Shown here in pieces: positions 1 to 8,078 of a stretch of 64,000 nucleotides of DNA (position 1 is its first letter; each line of letters starts with the position of its first letter). Origin of the DNA: Quatrionicoccus australiensis. GTDB lineage: Bacteria > Pseudomonadota > Gammaproteobacteria > Burkholderiales > Rhodocyclaceae. The notes under the pieces were generated by a model. The model had not been told where the DNA came from, made no database searches, and saw only the letters and a program-made list of their open reading frames with translations. Position numbers and translations under genes: made by a program. The stretch covers positions 3,329,001 to 3,393,000 of the forward strand of contig NZ_JAHBAH010000001.1 of assembly GCF_020510425.1 (NCBI RefSeq). The letters are read 5' to 3'.

Positions 1-68
1 GTCACGGTCAGGCCGAGCAGCGGCGAGGCGGCGAGATAGACCCAGATTTCGTTGAGACGCGGCGTCAT
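1..68 (-). CDS. lrgB: LrgB/CidB-family membrane protein, N-terminal fragment
   Basis: Only the first 22 codons lie inside the window; the rest runs off the left edge. The reading from the ATG at 68 gives MTPRLNEIWVYLAASPLLGL, which resembles LrgB/CidB starts. The ATG overlaps the TGA of the upstream lrgA-like gene (ATGA), so the two are probably translationally coupled. LrgB is the multi-membrane-segment partner of LrgA in the holin/antiholin-like or metabolite-export systems. The assignment rests on the short N-terminus plus the neighbour. Confidence 0.75.
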   Translation of the reverse strand, partial: MTPRLNEIWVYLAASPLLGLTV

Positions 69-424
69 GCGCTTTCCCCATCGGCTTTCGCCGGGCGCTG
101 ACAGAGCTTCATGACCAGAGCGGTGACGACCAGCGTCGCCAGCGTGCTGAACAGCAGCGACACGAGCAGGGCCGGCCATTCGTCGGCAATGCGGTGCATG
201 TGCAGCATGACGCCGGTGCCGGCCGGCACGAAGAGCAGCGACAGGTGTTGCAGCAGGTTCTGGCTGGTGGTCTGCAACTCGTGGCCGGGGCCATCGCGCA
301 GCAACAGCGAGATGAAGAGCAGCAGCATGCCAAGCACCGGGCCGGGCACGGGTAGATCCAGACCACGGGCGATCACTTCGCCGGCGAGCTGGAAGATCAA
401 TAGTTGGGTGAGGGCGGCGAGCAT
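65..424 (-). CDS. lrgA: CidA/LrgA family holin-like membrane protein
   Basis: A protein of 119 residues with four hydrophobic segments and the family's conserved stretch PVPGPVLGMLLLF near residue 25. CidA/LrgA proteins sit in the inner membrane and are linked to murein hydrolase control or to export of small metabolites such as pyruvate; which applies here cannot be told. I chose the ATG at 424 because AAGGA lies 7 bases upstream. A longer reading would need a TTG at 445. The gene is followed by lrgB with an ATGA overlap. The Shine-Dalgarno sequence is in the arm of a hairpin (see 429-451). Confidence 0.85.
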   Translation of the reverse strand: MLAALTQLLIFQLAGEVIARGLDLPVPGPVLGMLLLFISLLLRDGPGHELQTTSQNLLQHLSLLFVPAGTGVMLHMHRIADEWPALLVSLLFSTLATLVVTALVMKLCQRPAKADGESA

Positions 425-428
425 GCGG

Positions 429-451
429 CAATCCTTCGTTGGCAAGGATTG
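429..451 (-). promoter_or_regulatory. Hairpin covering the lrgA ribosome binding site
   Basis: CAATCCTT at 429-436 is perfectly complementary to AAGGATTG at 444-451 with a 7-base loop. In the minus-strand transcript the downstream arm contains the AAGGA used as the lrgA Shine-Dalgarno, so the 8-bp stem would hide it. The structure is seen in the sequence; a regulatory role is inference. Confidence 0.45.
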
Positions 452-561
452 CAGTGTATTTGCTCTTTCCGGTCAGTAATAGCCGGCGATTCGTCTATTT
501 ATTATTGACTGGAGGTATCGACCGGCAATTTGCCCTTTTTTTGCCGGTCGACCGCTACGGC

Positions 562-2424
562 TCAATATTCCTTGGTGTCCGACCACATTTCCGGGTTGAA
601 GCGGATCACCCGGTTGCGGCCCTGTTCCTTGGCCTGGTAGAGCGCCACGTCGGCGAACTTGACGGCCTGCCAGAAGGTATCGCTGTCGGTCGGGAAGTCG
701 GAAATGCCGATCGAGATGGTCTTTTGCAACACGATCCCCGACACCTGTACCTTGAGCGCTTCGACAGCCGCCCGGATATTCTCGGCAACGCGTTCGGCGG
801 CGGTGCTTTCGCTATCGACCAGAATGATCAGGAACTCTTCGCCGCCGTAACGGATGACCAGGTCGGAGGCGCGCACCGACTGCTTGAGCACATTCGAGAG
901 CGACTTCAGTACGGCATCGCCGGCATCGTGGCCGTAGGTGTCGTTGACCATCTTGAAGTAGTCGAGATCGAGCATCAGGATGGCGACGTGGGTGCGCTTG
1001 CGCTGCACGCTGGCGACCAGGGTTTCGACGTATTCCTCGAGGAAGCGGCGGTTGTTGAGGCCGGTCATCGGGTCGCGCAGGGTCGAGTCGCGCAGGCTTT
1101 CCATCAGGCGCTTGGTTTCCAGCACCGGCGCGGTTTCGCGCAGATAGACGTTGATATAGGGCACCTGCGCCAGGAGCTTTTCCTGCTCGCCCGGCGTCGT
1201 CAGCAACTGGACGACGCTGCCCACCGAACCTGACTGGATGATCGGGAAGCAGACATGGCGGCGTTCGCCGAGTTCGGCCGGCGGCCGGAAGGAGTAGCAG
1301 ATATCCGGATTGCTGATGCCATCGACGATATGGCCGGTACGGCGGACGCGGCAGGCTTCCGGGCGGATCATGATTTCCGGGTCGCACCAGCGGCAGGTGT
1401 CGGCCATCGCGCCATCGACCATGATGCTGCGCATCTGTTTCTTGTTGCTGCTGACTTCGTAAAGCGAGAATTCGTGCAGCGCGAACTCCTGTTGCAGCGT
1501 GGTCGACAAGCGCTGGTAAATCTCGACCTTGACTTCGTCTTCCTCGATCGCCTGCTTGAAGTGCGCGGCCTTGGTCAGGCCTTCGACCATGTCGATGGTT
1601 GCGGTCAGCAGGTTTTCACCGGCGGCCGGTGTGCGGTCGGTGAGGCGGGCGACATTGCTGCCGATCCGGTTCAGGCCGTCGTCAAGGAAGGTCAGCAGAC
1701 GGTTCATGTCGGTCGCGATCTGGCCGATCTCGTCGTTGGTCTTTTTCTCGACATGCACCTTGAAGTCGCCACGCAGCGCATGCTGCACGGCATCCTCGAC
1801 GGCGTTGGCGGTGTCGGAAATCGGGCGCAGCAGGCGGCGCAGCAGGACGATGACGAGCAGTACGAAGAAAGCGACGGCACCGGCAATGCCGGCCACCGTG
1901 AACAGGGCCTTCTGGCGCAATCCGTCGATCGACATGGTCATGCTGACAGCACCCAGCACCGCACCTTCCTCGACCTGATGGCACTGCAGGCAATTGGGTG
2001 TGCCGCTGGCGGAGGCAATGTAGGGAATCGTGCCGCGAAACACGGTTTCTTCACCGGTATCGATGACTTCGAATCGCGGTTTGCCTTCCCTGAGCACCTG
2101 GCGCTCGCTGTCATCCGCCACCGATTCGACGCTCAAGCCCTTGCCGAACTGCTTTTCGACTTCGGGTGAGCGGATGACCCGGGCCGATTTCAGCCCCTGG
2201 ACTTCCAGCATGCGCTTAAGGAAGCTTTCGCGCTTGTCGATGACCCCGTTGATCATCGACTCGGTCAGATGCACGCGCACGATTTCGCCAGCCGTACGGA
2301 TATGATCGGTTGCCGAGGCAATCGAAAAACTGCGAAAAGCGTAGAGACTGATGGCCACCAGCACGGCCAGCAAGGCTGCGGCGATGCTGATGAAAAAGAG
2401 GGTGACCTTGGCGTTCAGATTCAC
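562..2424 (-). CDS. Membrane-bound diguanylate cyclase with CxxCH heme-type sensor domain
   Basis: About 620 residues. Order: membrane segment (about 7-30), periplasmic sensor region, CLQCH at 145-149 (a c-type heme attachment motif), second membrane segment (about 176-196), a HAMP-like linker, a GAF-like region with several cysteines (C344, C347, C358, C376, C392), and a GGDEF domain with GGEEF at 527-531. An RxxD inhibitory-site motif lies five residues before it (518-521). The protein should make c-di-GMP, gated by a periplasmic heme or redox signal; that input is inferred. The GTG at 2424 has GGAGA upstream, unlike the GTG at 2445, so I prefer the shorter start. It appears to be a single-gene unit. 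Confidence 0.85.
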   Translation of the reverse strand: MNLNAKVTLFFISIAAALLAVLVAISLYAFRSFSIASATDHIRTAGEIVRVHLTESMINGVIDKRESFLKRMLEVQGLKSARVIRSPEVEKQFGKGLSVESVADDSERQVLREGKPRFEVIDTGEETVFRGTIPYIASASGTPNCLQCHQVEEGAVLGAVSMTMSIDGLRQKALFTVAGIAGAVAFFVLLVIVLLRRLLRPISDTANAVEDAVQHALRGDFKVHVEKKTNDEIGQIATDMNRLLTFLDDGLNRIGSNVARLTDRTPAAGENLLTATIDMVEGLTKAAHFKQAIEEDEVKVEIYQRLSTTLQQEFALHEFSLYEVSSNKKQMRSIMVDGAMADTCRWCDPEIMIRPEACRVRRTGHIVDGISNPDICYSFRPPAELGERRHVCFPIIQSGSVGSVVQLLTTPGEQEKLLAQVPYINVYLRETAPVLETKRLMESLRDSTLRDPMTGLNNRRFLEEYVETLVASVQRKRTHVAILMLDLDYFKMVNDTYGHDAGDAVLKSLSNVLKQSVRASDLVIRYGGEEFLIILVDSESTAAERVAENIRAAVEALKVQVSGIVLQKTISIGISDFPTDSDTFWQAVKFADVALYQAKEQGRNRVIRFNPEMWSDTKEY

Positions 2425-2699
2425 GGGATTGCTCTCCGGAAACACTGTTTTTGAAGAGCGCCATTATGTCCGATCGGCTTTGCCCGGACCAAGCTAATGT
2501 GCTGAAAACAAAGGCTAGATAGCGGATCATTTGACCAAGGTCAAATCCCTTTTCGGGGTAATCGAGGCTTTCTTGCAGTGCATTACCTGTTTTTTGGTAT
2601 TTTTCGCTTGGTCGTGGCGATTTGCTATCTGTGTCGCGAATATTCCTCGGGCCCATGGATGTCTACCCTTGCCGTCGTAGGGCGAGGGGGCGGAATGGA

Positions 2700-3611
2700 T
2701 CAAGGGACTGAGCGGGCAGGGGCAGAGCGATCTTGCAGCATCTCGACAAAGGCTTTCAAGCCGGCCGGCATCAGCTTGCGGCTCGGGTAGTACAGGTAAA
2801 AGCCGGGAATTTCCGGGCACCAGTCGTCAAGCACTGTTTTCAGCCGGCCGTCGGCTAGCGGCACCGCCGCATACTGGGCATAAACATAGGCCAGCCCGAG
2901 GCCTTGTTCTGCGGCCGCGATCATCAGCGGCATTTGGCCGACGGCAACCGGCCCGTCGACCTCGATTTCAAACTGCTCGCTGCCGCGGGCGAATTCCCAG
3001 CGATAAAAACTGCCGTTGGGGAAACGGATGCGTATGCAGCGGTGCTGAGGTAATTCACGCGGGCAAACGGGTGTGCCGTGCGCCGCCAGATAATCGGGTG
3101 AGGCAACCACGACAAAACGCTGGGCCGGGCCGAGCGGTACGGCGACCATATCCTGCTGCAGACTTTCGCCGAAGCGAACGCCCGCATCGAAGCCGGTGGC
3201 GACGATATCGACGAAGGCATCCTCAGCCACCAATTCGATGCGCATGCCGGGGTTGGCCTCCAGAAAGCGTCCGAGCATCGGCGCCAGGACCAGCTCGCAA
3301 GCAGCGCGCGGCGCGTTGATGCGCAGCGTGCCGAGTGGCGAGTCGCGAAAGGCATTGACTTCGTCCAGCGCGCCGTGGATGTCCTGCAGGGCCGGCGAGA
3401 GGCGGTCGAGCAGGCGCTCGCCGGCCTCGGTCGGCGCCACGCTGCGCGTTGTCCGGTTGAGCAGGCGGACGCCGAGTCGGGCCTCCAGACTGCGCAAGGC
3501 ATGGCTGAGGGCCGACGGTGAAACGCCGAGTTCGGTGGCCGCCTTGCGAAAGCTGCGCAAGCGGGCCACGGCGGCAAATGACTGGAGATCGGCAAGGCTG
3601 GCGGGGGTCAT
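2700..3611 (-). CDS. LysR-family transcriptional regulator
   Basis: 303 residues, the usual LysR length. An N-terminal winged helix-turn-helix (about residues 5-65, FAAVARLRSFRKAATELGVS region) is followed by a periplasmic-binding-protein-like effector domain. It is divergent from a short-chain dehydrogenase and an aldo/keto reductase, with 111 bases between, so it most likely controls those two genes and itself. The inducer cannot be deduced. The ATG at 3611 begins MTPASLADLQSF, a typical LysR start. Confidence 0.93.
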   Translation of the reverse strand: MTPASLADLQSFAAVARLRSFRKAATELGVSPSALSHALRSLEARLGVRLLNRTTRSVAPTEAGERLLDRLSPALQDIHGALDEVNAFRDSPLGTLRINAPRAACELVLAPMLGRFLEANPGMRIELVAEDAFVDIVATGFDAGVRFGESLQQDMVAVPLGPAQRFVVVASPDYLAAHGTPVCPRELPQHRCIRIRFPNGSFYRWEFARGSEQFEIEVDGPVAVGQMPLMIAAAEQGLGLAYVYAQYAAVPLADGRLKTVLDDWCPEIPGFYLYYPSRKLMPAGLKAFVEMLQDRSAPARSVP

Positions 3612-3613
3612 GA

Positions 3614-3642
3614 TTGATGAGAATAGCTCAATAGCTCATCAA
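3614..3642. promoter_or_regulatory. Inverted repeat, candidate LysR binding site
   Basis: TTGATGAG (3614-3621) and CTCATCAA (3635-3642) form a perfect 8-base inverted repeat separated by 13 bases, immediately upstream of the LysR gene and 80 bases before the divergent dehydrogenase. Inside, AATAGCTCA is partly repeated directly. Position and symmetry fit a LysR regulatory box; this is inference from layout. Confidence 0.55.
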
Positions 3643-3722
3643 ACAGTATGCGGATTGTTGCACGGTTGGCCCGGGAGTAGGCTGCTTTCTGTCATATCCC
3701 CAACCCTGCAACGGAGAACAAC

Positions 3723-4490
3723 ATGCAAAATATTCTGGCCGACCTGTCGGGCAAAACCATCCTCGTCACTGGCGCTTCGTCCGGCATCGGCGCCGCCACC
3801 GCCCTGGCGCTTGGTCGGGCCGGGGCCAAGGTGGCGCTGGCCGCCCGCCGTCTGGATGCGCTTGAAAACCTGGTGATGCAGATTCGTGCTGCCGGTGGCG
3901 ACGCCATCGCCATCCGGACTGATGTCACTGTCGAAGCCGATATCCAGAATGCCGTGGCGACGACCGTCGCCCACTTTGGTAGGCTGGACGGCGCCTTCAA
4001 CAACGCCGGTGTACTTGGCAAGGTGGCGCCCATCCATGAATTGACCAGCGCCGATTTCGCCGAAGTCATGCAGGCGAACGTATATGGCGTGTTCTGGGCG
4101 CTCAAGTACGAAATGGCAGCGATGCTGAAAACCGGCGGCGGGTCCATCGTCAATACCGCCTCCGTCGTCGCCCAGATCGGCTTCGCCAATTTTTCGCCAT
4201 ACACGGCCAGCAAGCACGCCGTCCTTGGGCTGACCCGCAGTGCGGCGCTCGAAGGTTTCCAGCAGGGCATCCGGGTCAACGCGGTCAATCCCGGCCCGAT
4301 CGTTACGCCGATGGCCGAAATCGGTTTCGGTGGTCTGGATAATCTGGAAGCCTCGCTCAAGACCAGCCCGGCCGGGCGTCCCGGTCAGCCCGAGGAAATC
4401 GCCAACCCCGTGCTCTTCTTGCTCTCTTCGGCGGCCAGCTATATCAACGGTCAGGGCTTCGCCATCGACGGCGGCTATACGGTTCAGTAA
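3723..4490 (+). CDS. SDR-family NAD(P)-dependent oxidoreductase
   Basis: 255 residues, a classical short-chain dehydrogenase. Visible motifs are TGASSGIG at 16-23 (cofactor binding), NNAG near residue 93, and the catalytic Ser and YTASK near 160. An arginine-rich AARR after strand two suggests NADP(H). The C-terminus GQGFAIDGGYTVQ is typical of the family. The substrate is unknown. It is probably co-transcribed with the aldo/keto reductase 12 bases downstream under the divergent LysR regulator. The ATG at 3723 is preceded by GGAG. Confidence 0.92.
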   Translation: MQNILADLSGKTILVTGASSGIGAATALALGRAGAKVALAARRLDALENLVMQIRAAGGDAIAIRTDVTVEADIQNAVATTVAHFGRLDGAFNNAGVLGKVAPIHELTSADFAEVMQANVYGVFWALKYEMAAMLKTGGGSIVNTASVVAQIGFANFSPYTASKHAVLGLTRSAALEGFQQGIRVNAVNPGPIVTPMAEIGFGGLDNLEASLKTSPAGRPGQPEEIANPVLFLLSSAASYINGQGFAIDGGYTVQ

Positions 4491-4502
4491 AGGGCCATCA
4501 AC

Positions 4503-5498
4503 ATGCAAACACGTCTTCTTGGTCTGCAACAGCAGCCGGTCTCCGCCATCGGCCTTGGCTGCATGGGGATGAGCGAGTTCTATGGGGCCAGCGATGACCG
4601 GCAGTCGCTGGCGACGCTGGCGCGCGCCCTTGAACTCGGTATCAACTTTTTTGACACTGCCGACACCTACGGTTTCGGTCACAACGAAAGCCTGATTGGC
4701 CGGTTTCTCAAGAAGGGTGGTCCGGCGCGCCGGCAGCAGGTGGTGATTGCCAGCAAGTTCGGCATTGTCCGCGAGCAGGGCAAGTACGAACGGCGCATCG
4801 ACAACAGCCCGGCCTACATCCGGCAAGCCTGCGAGGCCTCGCTGCAACGTCTCGGCGTCGAGCAGATCGACCTCTATTACTGCCATCGCCGCAACCCGGA
4901 AGTGCCGATTGAGGAAACGGTGGGTGCCATGGCCCAGTTGGTCGCGGCCGGGAAAGTCTGCCAGATCGGCCTTTCCGAAGTCTCGGCCAGGACGCTGCGG
5001 CAAGCCAGCGCAGTGCATCCTATTGCCGCCGTGCAAAGCGAATATTCCTTATGGACGCGCGAACCCGAGCGCGACATGCTAGCCACCTGCGCCGAGCTGG
5101 GCACGACTTTTGTCGCTTACAGCCCGCTTGGTCGTGCTTTTCTGACCGGTACGGTCAAGCCGGAGGAACTGGCCGACAATGATTTCCGCAAAAGCAATCC
5201 GCGTTTTCAGGGCGAAGCCGAACATGCCAACCGGCTGCTTGTTGAACAACTTGCTGCCTTCGCCTCGGCGCGTGGCCTGAGCAATGCCCAGGTCGCCCTG
5301 GCATGGCTTCTCTCCAAACACTCCCACGTCATCCCCATTCCAGGCACAAGGCGTATCGCCTACCTCGAACAAAATGCAGCTGCCGCCAACCTGACTTTGA
5401 GCTCGTCGGAAATCGCCGGGCTTGATCTGCTTTTCGATCCGCTACAGGTCGCCGGCCAGCGTTATCCGGATGCCGGTATGGTGGGGCTTGAATCATAG
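4503..5498 (+). CDS. Aldo/keto reductase
   Basis: 331 residues with the family's (beta/alpha)8 barrel signatures: FFDTADTYG with catalytic Asp and Tyr, the catalytic Lys in ASKFG, and His in YYCHRRNPEVP. The C-terminal PIPGTRR segment binds the NADPH phosphate. The closest recognisable group is the YajO/Gcy-like soluble reductases, but the substrate is unknown. It follows the SDR gene by 12 bases and likely forms an operon with it. A bidirectional hairpin terminator follows. Confidence 0.92.
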   Translation: MQTRLLGLQQQPVSAIGLGCMGMSEFYGASDDRQSLATLARALELGINFFDTADTYGFGHNESLIGRFLKKGGPARRQQVVIASKFGIVREQGKYERRIDNSPAYIRQACEASLQRLGVEQIDLYYCHRRNPEVPIEETVGAMAQLVAAGKVCQIGLSEVSARTLRQASAVHPIAAVQSEYSLWTREPERDMLATCAELGTTFVAYSPLGRAFLTGTVKPEELADNDFRKSNPRFQGEAEHANRLLVEQLAAFASARGLSNAQVALAWLLSKHSHVIPIPGTRRIAYLEQNAAAANLTLSSSEIAGLDLLFDPLQVAGQRYPDAGMVGLES

Positions 5499-5565
5499 GA
5501 AGCGGCTCGGTTTACTCTCACCAAGTCGCGAACGGAGTTGGCTTTTAAGCGTGTCCGGGTCGACA

Positions 5566-5597
5566 AAAAGCGCCGGGTCTCCCCGGCGCTTTTTTTC
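5566..5597. terminator. Bidirectional rho-independent terminator
   Basis: AAAAGCGCCGGG (5566-5577) pairs perfectly with CCCGGCGCTTTT (5582-5593) around a 4-base loop, followed by more T residues. It sits between the convergent aldo/keto reductase and malate synthase genes and can serve both strands. Confidence 0.9.
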
Positions 5598-5647
5598 CAG
5601 CTTCTCTGTCGGAGTCGGGCGTCTTTGCGCCTTTTTCCGGGTGCTGC

Positions 5648-7246
5648 TTATTCCATCGCTTCGTACAGCGGGAGGGTCAGGAATTCCGGGTAGTCCGGGG
5701 TCAGGGACATCTTGTCGAAGATCACGGCAGCCTGGTCGTAGGTCGCGGTGTCTTCGCCCTGGGCGGAAACCGTTGCCTTCACCTTGGCCAGTTCCTCGGC
5801 GATCATCGGACGGACCATCTCTTCGGTGACCTTGCGGCCATCGTCGAGAATGCCCTTCGGCGAAACCACCCACTGCCAGACCTGCGAGCGGGAGATTTCA
5901 GCGGTGGCCGCATCTTCCATCAGGTTGTGGATGGGCACGCAGCCGTTGCCGGCCAGCCAGGAGCCGAGGTAGTGGATGCCGACGTTGATGTTGTTGCGCA
6001 GGCCGGCTTCGGTGATCGGCTGTTCCGGTTGGAAGTCCAGCCACTGGGCCGGGCCGAAGTTGCCGGAAACCTGTTTTTCCCACTGGTTCGGCTTGTCGCC
6101 GAGGACCTTGACGAACTCTTCCATGGCGATCGGCACCAGGCCCGGGTGAGCCACCCAGCCGCCGTCGAAGCCGTCGTTTGCGTCGCGGGTCTTGTCGTGG
6201 CGGATGCCGGCCAGGGCCTTTTCATTGGCCACCGGGTCGTTCTTGATCGGGATCAGGGCCGACATGCCGCCCATGGCCGGGGCGCCGCGCTTGTGGCAGG
6301 CCTGGACCAGAGCCAGGGCGTAGCCGCGCATGAAGGGCACTTCCATGGTGATGGCGCTGCGCTGGGCCAGGCAGAAGTCCTTGTTCTTCTTGAACTTCTT
6401 GATACACGAGAAGATGTAGTCCCAGCGGCCGGCGTTGAGGCCGGACGAGTGGTTGCGCAGTTCGTAGAGGATTTCTTCCATCTCGAAGGTGGCGAGGATG
6501 GTTTCGATCAGCACGGTGGCCTTGATGGTGCCTTGCGGCAGGCCGATGTGATCCTGGGCCATGACGAAGATGTCGTTCCACAGGCGGGCTTCGAGGTGGC
6601 TTTCCATCTTCGGCAGGTAGTAGAACGGGCCGGCGCCGCGGGCGATCTGTTCCTTGGCGTTGTGGAAGAAGACCACGGCGAAGTCGAAAATGCCGCCGCC
6701 GACGCGTTGACCGTCAACCAGCACATGCTTTTCGTCGAGGTGCCAGCCGCGCGGACGGATCTGCAGGGTGGCGATCTTGTCATTGAGCTTGTATTCCTTG
6801 CCGTTCTCGTTCTTGAACGAGAGTTCGCGGCGGATTGCCTTGTACAGGTTGATCTGGCCCTGGATCTGGTTGTCCCAGTTCGGCGAGTTGGAATCCTCGA
6901 AGTCGGTCATGTAGGAGTCAGCGCCGGAGTTGAAGGCGTTGATGATCATCTTGGCTTCGACCGGGCCGGTGATTTCGGTGCGACGGCACTCCAGCGCCTT
7001 GGGCAGCGGGGCAATCTTCCAGTCGCCTTCGCGAATGGCCTTGGTTTCCGGCAGGAAGTCCGGCATTTCGCCGGCGTCGATGCGGGCCTGGCGGGCAACG
7101 CGGGCCTTGAGCAGTTCCTGGCGACGGGCTTCGAAGGCGCGGTGCAGCTTGGCGACCAGTTCGAGGGCTTCGAAGGTGAGGACGGATTCGTAACCCGGCT
7201 TGATAGCACCGGTGATTTGCACGCCTTGGGGCAGGTTGAGGCTCAT
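5648..7246 (-). CDS. aceB: Malate synthase A
   Basis: 532 residues, the normal size for malate synthase A. It condenses glyoxylate with acetyl-CoA to give malate in the glyoxylate shunt. The family signature DFEDSNSPNWDN is present near residue 130, followed by the conserved RPRGWHL and KMESHLEA segments of the barrel. The ATG at 7246 has AAGGAG seven bases upstream. The gene is second in a unit behind a haloacid dehalogenase, 49 bases away, and isocitrate lyase (aceA) lies about 1.9 kb further on, on the same strand but as its own unit. Confidence 0.97.
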   Translation of the reverse strand: MSLNLPQGVQITGAIKPGYESVLTFEALELVAKLHRAFEARRQELLKARVARQARIDAGEMPDFLPETKAIREGDWKIAPLPKALECRRTEITGPVEAKMIINAFNSGADSYMTDFEDSNSPNWDNQIQGQINLYKAIRRELSFKNENGKEYKLNDKIATLQIRPRGWHLDEKHVLVDGQRVGGGIFDFAVVFFHNAKEQIARGAGPFYYLPKMESHLEARLWNDIFVMAQDHIGLPQGTIKATVLIETILATFEMEEILYELRNHSSGLNAGRWDYIFSCIKKFKKNKDFCLAQRSAITMEVPFMRGYALALVQACHKRGAPAMGGMSALIPIKNDPVANEKALAGIRHDKTRDANDGFDGGWVAHPGLVPIAMEEFVKVLGDKPNQWEKQVSGNFGPAQWLDFQPEQPITEAGLRNNINVGIHYLGSWLAGNGCVPIHNLMEDAATAEISRSQVWQWVVSPKGILDDGRKVTEEMVRPMIAEELAKVKATVSAQGEDTATYDQAAVIFDKMSLTPDYPEFLTLPLYEAME

Positions 7247-7261
7247 GGAAACTCCTTGGTT

Positions 7262-7284
7262 AAGGTTGAAGGTTGAAGGTTGAA
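7262..7284. repeat. Three tandem copies of a 7-base unit
   Basis: The unit AGGTTGA occurs three times head to tail just upstream of the aceB ribosome binding site, in the spacer after the haloacid dehalogenase stop codon. Short tandem repeats of this kind are prone to slippage and would change only spacer length. No function can be shown. Confidence 0.6.
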
Positions 7285-7295
7285 AGTGAAATCGT

Positions 7296-8003
7296 TCAGC
7301 CCTGCAGGCCGCCGACGTAGGCCAGTACGTCGGAAAGCTGGCGACCGTTGGCGGTCGGGGCAATGTCGAGGACTTCCTCGGGCTGGTTGTTGCGATTGAC
7401 CCAGAAGGTCGTGAGGCCGAACCAGGTGGCGGCGCAGGCATCCCAGGCGTTGGCCGAAACGAAGAGAATCTCGTTTTTCGGCACTTTGAATGCGTCGACC
7501 GCCAGTTGGTAGACCTCGGGCGAGGTCTTGAATTTCTGCACGCTGTCGGCGGAGAGAATGTGGCTGAACAGGTGGTTCATGTCGTTGTACTTGATGGCGA
7601 TGTCGAGCATCGAATGCGTACCGTTCGACAGGATGGCGAGCGGAAAACCCATCGCCTTGAGGGCATCGAGCGTCGCCAGGTTTTCCGGGAAGGGGCGCAG
7701 GCAGGCGTACTGGTTCATCAGATGCTGGCGCTGCGTATCGCTCATTGCGATATCCAGGCGGCGTGCCGCGTACACCAGGGCATCGCGGGTGACCTCCCAG
7801 AAAGTCTTGAACTGGCCGCTCATGCTGCGCACCCGCGTGTACTCGATCTGTTTGAGCCGCCACTGCACGGTCAAATCAGTGCCCTGGCCGGGAAAATATT
7901 CCTCGGCCAGCGCTTCCATGCAATAGACGTCGAACAGCGTCGCGTAGGCGTCGAAGGCAATGGCTTTGATCGGAGAGGTGGCTGGTGAAGACATCATGGA
8001 CAT
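7296..8003 (-). CDS. (S)-2-haloacid dehalogenase, HAD type II
   Basis: 235 residues with the catalytic set of L-2-haloacid dehalogenases: nucleophile Asp18 in FDAYATLFD, Ser in LSNGT, Lys and Tyr in KFKTSPEVY, and the SANAWD triad (Ser, Asn, Asp). These enzymes hydrolyse short 2-haloacids to 2-hydroxyacids with inversion, for example chloroacetate to glycolate. The gene lies directly upstream of malate synthase on the same strand and divergent from a LysR gene 75 bases away, so it is probably LysR-controlled. The real substrate is inferred; some family members are promiscuous phosphatases, but the SANxxD motif argues for dehalogenation. Confidence 0.9.
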   Translation of the reverse strand: MSMMSSPATSPIKAIAFDAYATLFDVYCMEALAEEYFPGQGTDLTVQWRLKQIEYTRVRSMSGQFKTFWEVTRDALVYAARRLDIAMSDTQRQHLMNQYACLRPFPENLATLDALKAMGFPLAILSNGTHSMLDIAIKYNDMNHLFSHILSADSVQKFKTSPEVYQLAVDAFKVPKNEILFVSANAWDACAATWFGLTTFWVNRNNQPEEVLDIAPTANGRQLSDVLAYVGGLQG

Positions 8004-8078
8004 GGAGTTTATTGTTACTAATAAGATAAGATAAGTGGCGAACTAGGCGTTTATTCTTTTACTAAAAGTAATGAATCC

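Noticed and set aside
439-1233. Long plus-strand open frame opposite the diguanylate cyclase
   Set aside because: It lies antisense to a gene with clear motifs, has no recognisable domain, and such frames are expected in GC-rich DNA.
5927-7276. 449-codon open frame opposite aceB
   Set aside because: Antisense mirror of malate synthase; composition follows the third-codon bias of the real gene.
7262-7284. Tandem repeats as a CRISPR seed
   Set aside because: Units are 7 bases without spacers, and no cas gene is nearby.
7296-8003. HAD protein as phosphoglycolate phosphatase
   Set aside because: The SANAWD motif and KFKTSPEVY with Tyr match haloacid dehalogenases rather than phosphatases.
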